In this document: positions 45,816-55,282 of the stretch, piece by piece
Numbering within the stretch: position 1 is the first letter of the stretch
How the letters are laid out: every line of letters starts with the position of its first letter
Assembly (NCBI RefSeq): GCF_018156225.1
Contig: NZ_JAGTAR010000002.1
Span: forward strand, 186,001 to 250,000
Origin: Carboxylicivirga sediminis
GTDB lineage: Bacteria; Bacteroidota; Bacteroidia; Bacteroidales; Marinilabiliaceae
Direction: 5' to 3'
Length of the DNA: 64,000 nt
Notes under the pieces: model-generated
Told to the model about the DNA's origin: nothing
Seen by the model: the letters and a program-made list of their open reading frames with translations, nothing else
The model's database searches: none
Made by a program: the position numbers and the translations under genes

Positions 45816-47579
45816 ATGAAACGAATAATATATATAATCATATTGATACCAGTCTTTTTCTTGAGCTCGTGCTACGATTATCTGGATAAAGCACCTGAAC
45901 AAGAAGTTGACATTAACGTGGTACTGAGCGATTATGCATCATTTCGCTCCTACACCGACTATTTGTATTTCCTACGAAAAGATTATTTTGAATGGTTCCA
46001 CCGTGGTTTACCTTGTGCAAACTCCGATGAGGCAGCTACAACCAATACCTCGTGGATGGACTCGTTCAAATATAAGAAAGGCGACAACTGGCAGGCACCG
46101 GACTACAAAACTACCTACGAACTGGGTTATGCAAAAAAAGCTGACAACAAGGAGTATGGTAAGGAATCTCCCATTATTGCCAATGCTATGCAAGGATTGC
46201 GTGTGGCTAACACAGCCCTTGAATACTTTCATGTATTAACCGATGCCACTGAGGAACAAAAGCACCAGATTAAAGGCGAGATACATTATTTCAGGGCTTG
46301 GTATTACATGCAGATAATTCTTCGATATGGTGGCATGCCCATTATCGATCAAACCTATGGACCAAGCGACGACATTAATCTTGAACGCCTATCCTATCAG
46401 GAATCGAATGAATGGCTGCTCGAAGAGTTTGACCGCGCCATTGAACTATTGCCCGAAACCTGGCCACAAAATGAGTTGGGACGCGCTAACAAAGGCATGG
46501 CTTATGCCGGCAAAAACCTGGCACTGCTCTATGCTGCAAGTCCTCTGATGAATCCTGAATTGGGACATGAGTATAATATTGAGCATTGCAAAGCTCTGTG
46601 CGATAATGCCATTAATCTTTTTGAAATGGAACAGAAAGGCATCTATCGTCTTTACACGCTGGATGAATACGATGATATATGGTACAGCAAAACCAAACCG
46701 GTATCCGACGAAGCCATTGTATACGTGAACTTTAAAACCCGCGAAAAAGGTGATATGAAGGTAGGCGGTGTTTGCCACCGACTGGGAGGTTTCCAATTTT
46801 TCGACTCACCCACTCAGAATGCTGTGGACCGCTATGAAACCTTGAATGGTCTGCCCATTAGCGAGGACCCAACGTATGATCCCCAGAATCCATATGTCAA
46901 TCGCGATCCTCGCCTGAACAAAAACGTTTATGTGAATGGCGATGTTATTGCCCGACAAGGTACTACTGAATTTAAGTTTGAACCTTTTGTAGGTGGATTA
47001 GATGACCCCACTAAAGAAAAAGCCGGTAAATTCAGAAGTGCTCGTGGCGGATACCTAATGCGCAAACACTGGCCCTTTGGCGTTAATAACAAGGCCAACG
47101 ATTGGGACGGCTGGTTCAAGCCATGGATCAACTATCGTCTGGCACAGGCATACCTCGATTTTGCAGAGGCTGCCAATGAAGCTTACGGGCCAACAGGTGC
47201 AGTACCAGGCACGAGCATTACCGCACTGGAAGCAGTGAATATTATTCGCAGACGCGCACAGATGCCGGAAGTAAATAGTCAATACACTGGTTCGAAAGAC
47301 TTATTCAGAGAACGTATTCGCAACGAAAGAGCTGTTGAGTTGATGTTTGAGAACCAACGCAGCCACGATTTACGTCGATGGATGATTGCCACCGAAGTAA
47401 TGAAGGATCTGAAAAGAGCGCATATTACAAATAATAATGACGGCACATTTACCTATGGAGCTGTTCTGCTCGACGATATTTACCAGCCCATTTTTAAGGA
47501 ACGTAACTATTGGTATCCGGTACCAAACAACGACGATTTTCTGTCAACATCGTTTGAGCAAAACCCAGGCTGGTTATAA
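45816..47579 (+). CDS. SusD-family glycan-binding lipoprotein (2)
   Basis: RagB/SusD lipoprotein of 587 residues, lipobox LSSC at Cys19. SusD hallmarks are EIHYFRAWYYMQIILRYGG, NLALLYAASPLMNPE and the C-terminal RNERAVELMFENQRSHDLRRW (in part). It pairs with the SusC ending 12 bases upstream and should be its substrate-binding lid at the outer membrane. A second SusC gene follows after 29 bases, so both pairs look co-transcribed. Confidence 0.95.
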   Translation: MKRIIYIIILIPVFFLSSCYDYLDKAPEQEVDINVVLSDYASFRSYTDYLYFLRKDYFEWFHRGLPCANSDEAATTNTSWMDSFKYKKGDNWQAPDYKTTYELGYAKKADNKEYGKESPIIANAMQGLRVANTALEYFHVLTDATEEQKHQIKGEIHYFRAWYYMQIILRYGGMPIIDQTYGPSDDINLERLSYQESNEWLLEEFDRAIELLPETWPQNELGRANKGMAYAGKNLALLYAASPLMNPELGHEYNIEHCKALCDNAINLFEMEQKGIYRLYTLDEYDDIWYSKTKPVSDEAIVYVNFKTREKGDMKVGGVCHRLGGFQFFDSPTQNAVDRYETLNGLPISEDPTYDPQNPYVNRDPRLNKNVYVNGDVIARQGTTEFKFEPFVGGLDDPTKEKAGKFRSARGGYLMRKHWPFGVNNKANDWDGWFKPWINYRLAQAYLDFAEAANEAYGPTGAVPGTSITALEAVNIIRRRAQMPEVNSQYTGSKDLFRERIRNERAVELMFENQRSHDLRRWMIATEVMKDLKRAHITNNNDGTFTYGAVLLDDIYQPIFKERNYWYPVPNNDDFLSTSFEQNPGWL

Positions 47580-47608
47580 TCCTATTTATTGAAAGAAAAA
47601 CGAAACAA

Positions 47609-50600
47609 ATGAAGATAATATATCATAACATAAGAGTCATGGCAATGCCTCTGTTACTGTTAGTATCGATGTTGTTTTTAATACCTCAATACGGTATGTC
47701 GCAAAAAAACAATATCACCATCAGCTCAACCGTAACAGATGCCAATGGCATCCCGGTTGCCAACGCCATGGTACGCGTATTTAACAAGGGAAAGGTCATC
47801 CATACCAATAACGATGGCCTCTTCAAACTAGAGGTGAATAGCGATGCTGCTATTTACATTTCGGCCAATGGCTTTGAAACGCAAATGTATGAACTAAGCC
47901 AGGGCTTACCAGAGAAAACAATTACGCTTGCTGCCCTTACCCCATTCTTGTTCCCCGAAGACCAGATCAATATACCTTTCGAGACTATTGAAAAGAACAG
48001 GCTGACGGGAGCTGTATCTGTAGTTGATGGAGACGAGCTATTAAGCTATCCTGATCTGTCGATGCTGAATTCATTGGCGGGTCGTGTGGCAGGTCTTTAT
48101 TCAACTCAAAACAGTAGCACACCCGGATGGAACTCTCCAACTTTAACAATCAGAGGATTGGGGGGCTTAGGCAATAATCGCCCGCTTATCCTGGTGGATG
48201 GTTTTGAGCGTGAGGCTAATGCTCTGCTACCCGAAGAAATTGAGTCGGTTGAGGTATTGAAGGATGTAACAGCCAAAATGCTTTATGGAAGTAAGGCTGC
48301 CGATGGCGTTATTGTTATCACAACCAAAAGAGGTAAAAACAACTCGCGTGATGCCAACATCAGCATGGAATATGGTATAATGGCACCAACCAGCGACCCT
48401 CAATGGCTGAATGCAGCTGACTATGCTACCCTGTACAATCAGGCGCGGGCCAACGATGGTTTGGCACCCATATATTCCAACGATGCCATAGCCGCCTACC
48501 GCAACGGTTCGTCACCAATATTGCATCCCAACAACGACTTTAATGGCATGTACCTGAATAACCATATGCCAATGAAACGCGTTACTACTGAATTCAGGGG
48601 TGGAGGCAAAAGCTCAGCCTACTATGTCAATATGGGTTATACCGGCACCGGTGGTTTAGAAGATATTAAAGAACCCACCGAATACAATAAATTCAATTTG
48701 CGTGGGAACCTGGATATTGATGTTACCAGCGTTACTTCAGTTAAAATGGATATCGCAGGTCGTATGGAGTATCGCCGTTCTGCTAATATAACAACACAAG
48801 ATTTCTTTGGAGCCTTGTCATCGCATCGCCCGAATGAATATCCGGTATTTATTCCCACCGATTCGTTGGCACTACTTGGAGGTAGCTATCTGCACTCTGA
48901 CAATATTTATGGATTAGGCAATGAAACAGGCTATAAAAAACAGGAAAACAGAAATATACAATTCAACCTGGGCTTACACTTCAACCTGAATAAATACATT
49001 GAAGGTTTGTCGGCTGGTGTAGCCTTATCATACGATAACGAAAACTATTACCGCTATGCCAATGCCATAAATTTTGCATCGTACCAGTTGGTACCAACTT
49101 ACACCGATGAGGAGTATAACCTGGTTAAGTTACGTCAGGAAAACCATGGTTCGCCCGATAAGCTATCGGAAAAAGATAAATCATATAACCACCGCGTAGG
49201 TAGCACCTGGAATATTGATTACAGTCGAACATTCAACGGTTCTCATGAATTAAATACCAACCTGGTGTTGCAACAATACCAGACACAGCGTTACAATCAG
49301 ATTCAGTATGACAAGTTTGCCAACTACGGACTGCGCATTAATTATGCCTACAAAAACAAATACGTAGCCGAGTTAAACACCTCTTTAATGGGTAGCTCTC
49401 ATTTTACTGGCAGCAATCAGTTTGGTTTATTTCCAGCACTGGGGCTTGCGTGGATCATTAGTAACGAAGACTTTTTAGCCGACAACGCCAGTATTAACTA
49501 TCTTAAGTTGAAAGCTTCGGGTGGTGTTATGGGCAGCGATAAAGGCCTCAGCTACTTCCTTTATGAGGATCAGTACTCACAAAACGGATCGGTAAGCTTC
49601 GGCCCTACCAACAAGAATAATCGCCGCGTTTACCAACTTGACAAATACGGCAATGCGGACTTAACCTGGGAGAAACGTCGCGAAATCAACGTGGGTATCG
49701 AGTCGCTACTTTTCAACAATACCTTAAGTGTAGAGCTGAATTACTTTAATATTTTTGATTACGACATCATCACATCACCATGGGCCAATCATCCAAGCTA
49801 CATTGGGACTAATCTATACAGTGTTAATCATGGCGAGGTAGTAAACAATGGTTTCGAAGGTGATATCATCTATTTCAAAAATATGGGTGATTTCAAGCTA
49901 TCGGCCGGTGTCAACTTTGTGTATTCAAAGTCAGAGGTCCAAAAAAGCATCGAGTTGCCTTATCCAGCCGAACTGCAATACTTGTCAGGTGTAGGCCAGT
50001 CAGTGGATGTAATGCGCGGCTACGCGCACAATGGTTTCGTAACAGATGCTGATATAGCTGCAGGTTACACGTCAACGCTGGGTGCCGTTAAAGCTGGTGA
50101 CATTATGTATGCCGATATAAACAATGACGGTGTCATTGATCCAAAAGATCTGCAGGTGATTGGCAACTCATTTCCTCGCCTGAATATGGGTATGCACATC
50201 AACCTGCAGTATAAAGGTTTTGGATTATATGCTTTAGGCGTATTTCAGAATGGTTTCGATGTGATGAAGAACAACCGCTATTTCTGGAACTATGGCGAAC
50301 GCAAATATTCTGCTGAGGCCATGAGCAACGATTATGTGCCATTAACTACAACCAATGGTACCAATAACTTTACGGGGTCCAATTACTGGCTGGAAGATGC
50401 CGGTTACTTCAAGCTGAAAAATGTGGAATTAAGCTATCTATTCCCCGAAAAGCTACTGCCAAAGCTATATATGAAAAAGGCAAAGGTATTCGTTAGAGGC
50501 ACAAACCTGCTAACCATCAGTCAATTTGACAACTTGGATGCCGAAAATATTGATGCTGGCATTAATGATTTCCCATTGATGAAAGCCATTACCGGTGGTA

Positions 50601-50617
50601 TTTCTGTAACCTTTTAA
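47609..50617 (+). CDS. SusC-like transporter with degenerate TonB box (3)
   Basis: SusC-type outer-membrane protein of 1002 residues. Signal peptide about 1-31 (MPLLLLVSMLFLIPQYG core), regulatory-like domain about 37-110, plug (TIRGLGGLGNNRPLILVDG and LYGSKAADGVIVITTKRG) and barrel. Where other SusC proteins have DEVVVVGYG, this one reads DQINIPFETIEKNRLTGAVS, so the TonB-contact sequence is poorly conserved. It could be weakly energised, use another TonB, or belong to the RagA-like branch with divergent boxes. The plug and barrel are intact, and it is followed after nine bases by its own SusD. Confidence 0.93.
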   Translation: MKIIYHNIRVMAMPLLLLVSMLFLIPQYGMSQKNNITISSTVTDANGIPVANAMVRVFNKGKVIHTNNDGLFKLEVNSDAAIYISANGFETQMYELSQGLPEKTITLAALTPFLFPEDQINIPFETIEKNRLTGAVSVVDGDELLSYPDLSMLNSLAGRVAGLYSTQNSSTPGWNSPTLTIRGLGGLGNNRPLILVDGFEREANALLPEEIESVEVLKDVTAKMLYGSKAADGVIVITTKRGKNNSRDANISMEYGIMAPTSDPQWLNAADYATLYNQARANDGLAPIYSNDAIAAYRNGSSPILHPNNDFNGMYLNNHMPMKRVTTEFRGGGKSSAYYVNMGYTGTGGLEDIKEPTEYNKFNLRGNLDIDVTSVTSVKMDIAGRMEYRRSANITTQDFFGALSSHRPNEYPVFIPTDSLALLGGSYLHSDNIYGLGNETGYKKQENRNIQFNLGLHFNLNKYIEGLSAGVALSYDNENYYRYANAINFASYQLVPTYTDEEYNLVKLRQENHGSPDKLSEKDKSYNHRVGSTWNIDYSRTFNGSHELNTNLVLQQYQTQRYNQIQYDKFANYGLRINYAYKNKYVAELNTSLMGSSHFTGSNQFGLFPALGLAWIISNEDFLADNASINYLKLKASGGVMGSDKGLSYFLYEDQYSQNGSVSFGPTNKNNRRVYQLDKYGNADLTWEKRREINVGIESLLFNNTLSVELNYFNIFDYDIITSPWANHPSYIGTNLYSVNHGEVVNNGFEGDIIYFKNMGDFKLSAGVNFVYSKSEVQKSIELPYPAELQYLSGVGQSVDVMRGYAHNGFVTDADIAAGYTSTLGAVKAGDIMYADINNDGVIDPKDLQVIGNSFPRLNMGMHINLQYKGFGLYALGVFQNGFDVMKNNRYFWNYGERKYSAEAMSNDYVPLTTTNGTNNFTGSNYWLEDAGYFKLKNVELSYLFPEKLLPKLYMKKAKVFVRGTNLLTISQFDNLDAENIDAGINDFPLMKAITGGISVTF

Positions 50618-50626
50618 TGTTAAAAG

Positions 50627-52351
50627 ATGAAGACACAAAAATATAATATTACTAGTCTGTTCCTGATTCTACTCATGGTTTTAGCAAGCGGATGCAGCGA
50701 TTACTTTGAACCCGAAATAGATAAGAACAGAACTGAAGAGCAAATATGGAGTATACCCGATTATGCCGAAGGCATTTTGATGGCTGCCTATAAGGAGATT
50801 CCAGACATGTACAATACTTACGGAGGCGATTTTCTGGACTGTGCCACAGACAATGCCACCTCAAACAGGTATGGAGCTTCTGTTGATAAACTGCGCGCAG
50901 GAGGCTGGTCATCTAATTACAATCCTTTGGATGTATGGGGTGCCGCCTTCAACCAGATTCGTAACATTAACCTGTTTATCGAAAATGGCCTGGACATCAC
51001 CTATGTTGATTACAACAAAGAGATTGATTCAGCTAAAAAGGCACGTTTAAAAGGAGAAGCCTATTTTCTGAGGGCCTGGTACCAGTGGCAACTGTTGCAA
51101 AACCATGCCGGACCCAATGAGCAGGGCACTGTGCTAGGTTATCCCATTTTAACACGGGTATATACGCAGGACGAAGAAGTAAAGTTGGCACGCAACACCT
51201 ATGCCGAATGCGTGCAGCAAATACTGAACGACTGCGATACCGCTGCAGCCTACCTCCCGCTGGAATACCTCAAAGGAGATGAAATTCCGGAAGAGATCAA
51301 TGACAACCAGATTGGCCGCGCAACTGCCACGGCAGCCCTGGCTCTTAAATCGCGGGCCGCTTTGTATGCCGCCAGTCCGTTGTTTGCTAACAATGAAACT
51401 GACAAATGGGCAACTGCTGCTCAACTGGCTAAAGCGACCATTGATGTTATTGGAGCACTGCCTTCTATCGATGAAAAGTTTTATAACGACGAAAATTCGC
51501 CAGAGCTGATCATGCGCAAATATGCGCTAAACCGTGCACTGGAAAGCTCTAACTTCCCTGTAGTACTATTTGGGCAAGGACGCACCAACCCAAGTCAGAA
51601 CCTGGTGGATGCATTCCCTATGGCTAATGGCTATCCCATTAGCGATGACTTAAACAGCGGGTACGATGAATCAATGCCATACGAAGGTCGGGATCCTCGT
51701 TTCTACCGCACTATTCTATTTCATGGTGCATTATTTAAGGACTCAACCATTGATATGTCAACAACAGGCTTAAATTCCGAACTGGCCAGTCCTGAGCGTG
51801 CCTCACGTACCGGGTATTTCCTGCGCAAATGGATGAGTCCGGATGTTAACCTGGAAGTTGGTAACGCCAAATCAGATAATCACTATTTTGCCTTATTCAG
51901 AAAAGTAGAGCTGTACCTGAATTATGCTGAGGCTGCTAACGAAGCATGGGGTCCTGAGGCCGATCCTTTAGGACTGGGCTTAACTGCTAAAGATGCCATT
52001 AACGCCGTTCGAAGCCGTGCTGGAATTGGCTCAACAGCTTATGCTGATAATGTGGCGAGCGATGGAGCAGATGCTTTCCGAAGCCTGGTACACAACGAGC
52101 GTCGTATAGAGCTGTGCTTCGAGAGCCATCGGTTTTATGACCTAAGGCGTTGGAATAGTTCCCTTGAACAACTGAACACTACCATCAAGGGCGTTAAAGT
52201 AGAACGCATTGTCAGCGATGTTGATACCACGTTCCAATTAACACCTATCGATGTGGAAAACTATCAGTATGGCCAGCACATGTTCTATGGGCCTATACCT
52301 TTCAGCGAGGTGATTAAATCTGGTGAAATTGTGCAAAATAAAGGTTGGTAA
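50627..52351 (+). CDS. SusD-family glycan-binding lipoprotein (3)
   Basis: RagB/SusD lipoprotein of 574 residues with lipobox ASGC at Cys23. Typical motifs are GEAYFLRAWYQWQLLQNHAG, ALKSRAALYAASPLFANNE and the C-terminal HNERRIELCFESHRFYDLRRW (in part). Partner of the preceding SusC-like protein; nine bases separate them. The next gene begins within 50 bases. The two SusD proteins of this operon share architecture but are clearly different sequences, so the pairs probably bind different glycan pieces. Confidence 0.95.
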   Translation: MKTQKYNITSLFLILLMVLASGCSDYFEPEIDKNRTEEQIWSIPDYAEGILMAAYKEIPDMYNTYGGDFLDCATDNATSNRYGASVDKLRAGGWSSNYNPLDVWGAAFNQIRNINLFIENGLDITYVDYNKEIDSAKKARLKGEAYFLRAWYQWQLLQNHAGPNEQGTVLGYPILTRVYTQDEEVKLARNTYAECVQQILNDCDTAAAYLPLEYLKGDEIPEEINDNQIGRATATAALALKSRAALYAASPLFANNETDKWATAAQLAKATIDVIGALPSIDEKFYNDENSPELIMRKYALNRALESSNFPVVLFGQGRTNPSQNLVDAFPMANGYPISDDLNSGYDESMPYEGRDPRFYRTILFHGALFKDSTIDMSTTGLNSELASPERASRTGYFLRKWMSPDVNLEVGNAKSDNHYFALFRKVELYLNYAEAANEAWGPEADPLGLGLTAKDAINAVRSRAGIGSTAYADNVASDGADAFRSLVHNERRIELCFESHRFYDLRRWNSSLEQLNTTIKGVKVERIVSDVDTTFQLTPIDVENYQYGQHMFYGPIPFSEVIKSGEIVQNKGW

Positions 52352-52396
52352 CAAATGATTAAGAATATCAACCCCAAACAATTAAAACATAACATA

Positions 52397-53329
52397 ATGA
52401 GACAGATATTATTACTACTTTCAGCGGTGTTGTTGACACTCACCAGCTGTGAGAAATACGAGGACTACCAGTACGACTACGAGTACACCGCTACTTACTT
52501 TGCCTTACAGAAACCTGTACGCACCATTACACAGGCCAACAACATGGCGCTTCAGGTAGGTGTTACCATTGGCGGAGTACGTGAAAATAACCAGGAGCAT
52601 ATTGTCAATTTTGAAATTGACGAAACCCTGTTGGAAGCGACACCTTTTGCACTATTGCCAGAGGCCTATTATAGCTTAAGTGATGCCAACAAAATGGTTA
52701 TTCCCAAAGGAGAATTTCTTGGTTTAGTTGATGTTGATTTGAACGAAGAGGCTTTTATGGCCGATGAACAAGCGCACCTCAACCATTATGCATTGCCCTT
52801 GCGCATTACTGAAACAACAGCTGATTCAACACTTGGTAATGCTGAAAACCCAATGGCTGGTAAAGACTATACCATACTGGTTGTAAAATACATTAACAAC
52901 ATGCATGGGTATTATTACCAGAAAGGGAACGAATACATTACTGATGCAACAGGTGCTGCCATCGATACGATTGAATATAGCCATGAAGAACTGGTCAGAA
53001 ACGAAACCAGAATGGTTGCAACCGGCGGCAAAGATAGTGTTGTAATTAACGGCGTTGGCAGCCATTTGGATGGTACTGTGATAGATAAAGTAACTTATAC
53101 CTATAAGATGGCCTTGCAAAGAGATGCCAACGGAAGCATTAGCATTATAAATGTTGCAGAATCAGACATTAATAATGTGGAAGATTTAGGTAGTAGTTTT
53201 GATTTGAGTAAACGCCTGTTTACGCTCCATTATAAATGGATTGATGCCGACGGACTGACGCATACCGTTGAAGAAGAATTACTATTTCGTAATGACGGCA
53301 TCTTGTTTGAAGAGTGGTCATTAGAATAA
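52397..53329 (+). CDS. DUF1735/BT_3987-like surface lipoprotein
   Basis: Lipoprotein of 310 residues from the ATG at 52397, which gives a clean signal with lipobox LTSC; the frame opens at 52355 but the longer start is not signal-like. The N-terminal half (about 25-150) is of the DUF1735 type found after SusD genes (TYFALQKPVRTI, QVGVTIGGVREN, YYSLSDANKMVIPKGEF in part). The C-terminal half (about 175-305) is the companion beta-domain with YYQKGNEY and the ending LLFRNDGILFEEWSLE. Such proteins occupy the SusE place and are thought to bind glycan at the cell surface. It is the last gene before a strong hairpin. Confidence 0.85.
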   Translation: MRQILLLLSAVLLTLTSCEKYEDYQYDYEYTATYFALQKPVRTITQANNMALQVGVTIGGVRENNQEHIVNFEIDETLLEATPFALLPEAYYSLSDANKMVIPKGEFLGLVDVDLNEEAFMADEQAHLNHYALPLRITETTADSTLGNAENPMAGKDYTILVVKYINNMHGYYYQKGNEYITDATGAAIDTIEYSHEELVRNETRMVATGGKDSVVINGVGSHLDGTVIDKVTYTYKMALQRDANGSISIINVAESDINNVEDLGSSFDLSKRLFTLHYKWIDADGLTHTVEEELLFRNDGILFEEWSLE

Positions 53330-53356
53330 CAGCATCATTATCAGTGCAAACAGTTA

Positions 53357-53386
53357 AAGCCCTGCAATAGAGCTATTGCAGGGCTT
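53357..53386 (+). terminator. Terminator of the double-SusCD operon
   Basis: AAGCCCTGCAATAG (53357-53370) and CTATTGCAGGGCTT (53373-53386) are perfect inverted repeats, giving a 12-14-bp stem. The following T tract is weak (ATTGGC). It lies 28 bases after the lipoprotein stop. Confidence 0.75.
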
Positions 53387-53458
53387 ATTGGCTAAAAACA
53401 TCAGCAACCTATACACTAAATTTATCTCATCTCAGTTTTACTCTAAAAACAAAATCCT

Positions 53459-54883
53459 ATGAAAGAGCTAACAATCCTACTTTTTATGGTGCTTATAGCC
53501 TTGCCGGCACAGTCCAGGGGCCCAAAGTTCCAGAAGAAAGTTACGATGAACTACATTGTACCTAAAAATGCCCTGCAGATGGGTATTGAAAAGGTGGCCG
53601 ACTCCACCTATCACTACTGGTTTAGGCGCATGATAAACGATGATTATACCGAAACCTTTCAGTTTATGACCACACAAAAAACCATTATGGCTGAAAGGTT
53701 TAACCTGGACTGCAAGGAGGGAACCATCATCCGCGATGGGCTCTATCAAAAAAGCTACAAAGGCGAGGTTATATCCGAAGGCAATTATCGCAACAACCAC
53801 CGCGATGGCTATTTTTGGGTAAAAAACAAAAAAGGCAAGCTCATCCAAAATGAAGCTTATAAGTGGGACGGACAGCATGAGCAAGGCCTCATCGCCTATT
53901 TGAACAGCGATGAAACCATTGCGCGTAAAACGTACCTGCGTGATAAAAAAAAGCACGGCAAGGACTTATTCTACTACAAAAACGGCCAGATGATGATGAG
54001 CTGCGAGTATGCAAACAATCAGAAGCATGGCGAGCTGACTGCTTATTACCCCGATGGCCAGCTTCGACGGGTAGAGATGTATGAGAACGACTCACTGGTT
54101 TCGGGTGAAATGCTTGATCTGAATGGTAGTAAAATACCTTGGGAACCGGCACAACAATCGTCAATTGATGCTGACCAGCTGGCACGTATCAAAGCCGACA
54201 TTCACGCTATTATAGAAAGAAAACAGCCTGATAAGGCTCGTACCAAGCATTTGTCATTTGGCTTCACCCTCAATTCTGAGGGGAAGATACCCCCAAAATC
54301 GTGTCGATACAAAACAACGCTCAACAAAGAGGTTACAGCTGCCATTACCAGATATCTAAGTCAACTTAAACTTGAACCTTGCCGCCATGAAAACCAATCG
54401 GTTAATGCATACTATAGAATAAAACTGAATTTTGCTGAAGACATCAGTTATGATATTTCAATGGAGCGATTAAACCAGTATGAAGGCAATACCACACTCT
54501 TCTATGGTGCCAAACCCATCGATGATTCCGAACCACTTTATTTTATTGTTGAACAGATGCCAGTTTTTCCTGGAGGTGAACAAGGTCTGAGGAAATACAT
54601 TTCGCAAAGTGTAAAGTATCCGGTAGAAGCCCAGAAAATGCGTGCACAGGGGCGTGTATACATCTCATTTGTGGTGGATAAAAACGGAAATTTAAAAGAT
54701 ATTAAAGTAGCCCGAAGTGTGGATTATAACCTTGATAAGGAAGCTCTGCGCGTAATCAGTAATATGCCTAAATGGATCCCAGGTTATCTTAATGGCGAGC
54801 CTGTAGATGTGTCTTATACAATTCCTATAAATTTTATCCTTCAATGCAATGCGGATAGAATGCTCAATGTTGATAACTTTTAA
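53459..54883 (+). CDS. MORN-repeat protein with two TonB C-terminal domains
   Basis: Exported protein of 474 residues, signal peptide 1-19 (ends PAQSR). Residues about 90-215 hold toxin/MORN-type repeats such as YYKNGQMMMSCEY, GELTAYYPDGQLRRVEMYEN (in part). At about 362-462 is a canonical TonB C-terminal domain (MPVFPGGEQGLRKYI, VYISFVVDKNGNLKDIKVA). A second, degenerate copy lies at about 262-325 (LSFGFTLNSEGKI ... AYYRIKLNF), matching the first in order and spacing. Unlike classic TonB it has no evident N-terminal anchor or Pro-rich spacer. Possibly an accessory energy transducer or periplasmic linker for the SusC proteins upstream. Transcribed alone, with terminators on both sides. Confidence 0.87.
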   Translation: MKELTILLFMVLIALPAQSRGPKFQKKVTMNYIVPKNALQMGIEKVADSTYHYWFRRMINDDYTETFQFMTTQKTIMAERFNLDCKEGTIIRDGLYQKSYKGEVISEGNYRNNHRDGYFWVKNKKGKLIQNEAYKWDGQHEQGLIAYLNSDETIARKTYLRDKKKHGKDLFYYKNGQMMMSCEYANNQKHGELTAYYPDGQLRRVEMYENDSLVSGEMLDLNGSKIPWEPAQQSSIDADQLARIKADIHAIIERKQPDKARTKHLSFGFTLNSEGKIPPKSCRYKTTLNKEVTAAITRYLSQLKLEPCRHENQSVNAYYRIKLNFAEDISYDISMERLNQYEGNTTLFYGAKPIDDSEPLYFIVEQMPVFPGGEQGLRKYISQSVKYPVEAQKMRAQGRVYISFVVDKNGNLKDIKVARSVDYNLDKEALRVISNMPKWIPGYLNGEPVDVSYTIPINFILQCNADRMLNVDNF

Positions 54884-54904
54884 CACCTATCAATAAAACC
54901 GTGT

Positions 54905-54944
54905 AAAAAACCTGACATGATGTAGAGTCCTGTCAGGTTTTTTT
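54905..54944 (+). terminator. Terminator of the TonB/MORN gene
   Basis: AAAAAACCTGACA (54905-54917) pairs with TGTCAGGTTTTTT (54931-54943) around a 13-base loop, with the T tract built into the stem end. It is an intrinsic terminator 22 bases after the stop. Confidence 0.9.
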
Positions 54945-55022
54945 ATGCCTTATCACATCCTCATCTTTTCCAAGCATACACTCCTTTTTACTAAATAACT
55001 GTACAATCATCTGCTGCACACT

Positions 55023-55207
55023 GCAGCAAGGTTTCCAAATGTTTGGAAGTGTTCACGCTGACGGCAGCAAGGTTTCCAAATGTTTGGAAGTGTTCACGCT
55101 GACGGCAGGAAGGTTTCCAAATGTTTGGAAGTGCTCCCGCTGACGGCAGCAAGGTTTCCAAATGATTGGAAGTGCTCCCGCTGACGGCAGGAAAATTTCG
55201 AAATGGT
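55023..55207. repeat. 41-bp tandem repeat, four copies plus a degraded fifth, each with a hairpin
   Basis: Copies begin at 55023, 55064, 55105, 55146 and 55187 (degenerate), exactly 41 bases apart. The core is GTTTCCAAATGTTTGGAAGTG followed by TTCACGCTGACGGCAG or a CTCCCGCTGACGG variant. TTCCAAA and TTTGGAA are inverted around TG in each of the first three copies; the fourth has a base change in the arm. Since 41 is not a multiple of three, the frame running through it on the - strand is not a conserved protein repeat. It lies between two convergent terminators. Confidence 0.88.
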
Positions 55208-55259
55208 AAAAAAGTCATACGGTTCGCATCCTTATAGGCATCTTGATGATAAGGATGCG
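55208..55259 (-). terminator. Terminator of the esterase-sulfatase genes
   Basis: CGCATCCTTAT (55225-55235) and ATAAGGATGCG (55249-55259) form a perfect 11-bp stem with a 13-base loop. On the - strand a T6 tract follows about 11 bases later (55208-55213). It lies 23 bases after the esterase stop. Confidence 0.7.
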
Positions 55260-55282
55260 GCCCATTATGAATTCTATAGCGT

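Noticed and set aside
53477-53956. A 159-codon open frame antisense to the TonB/MORN gene
   Set aside because: The + strand frame has a signal peptide, MORN repeats and TonB-C domains; the antisense frame has no recognisable features.
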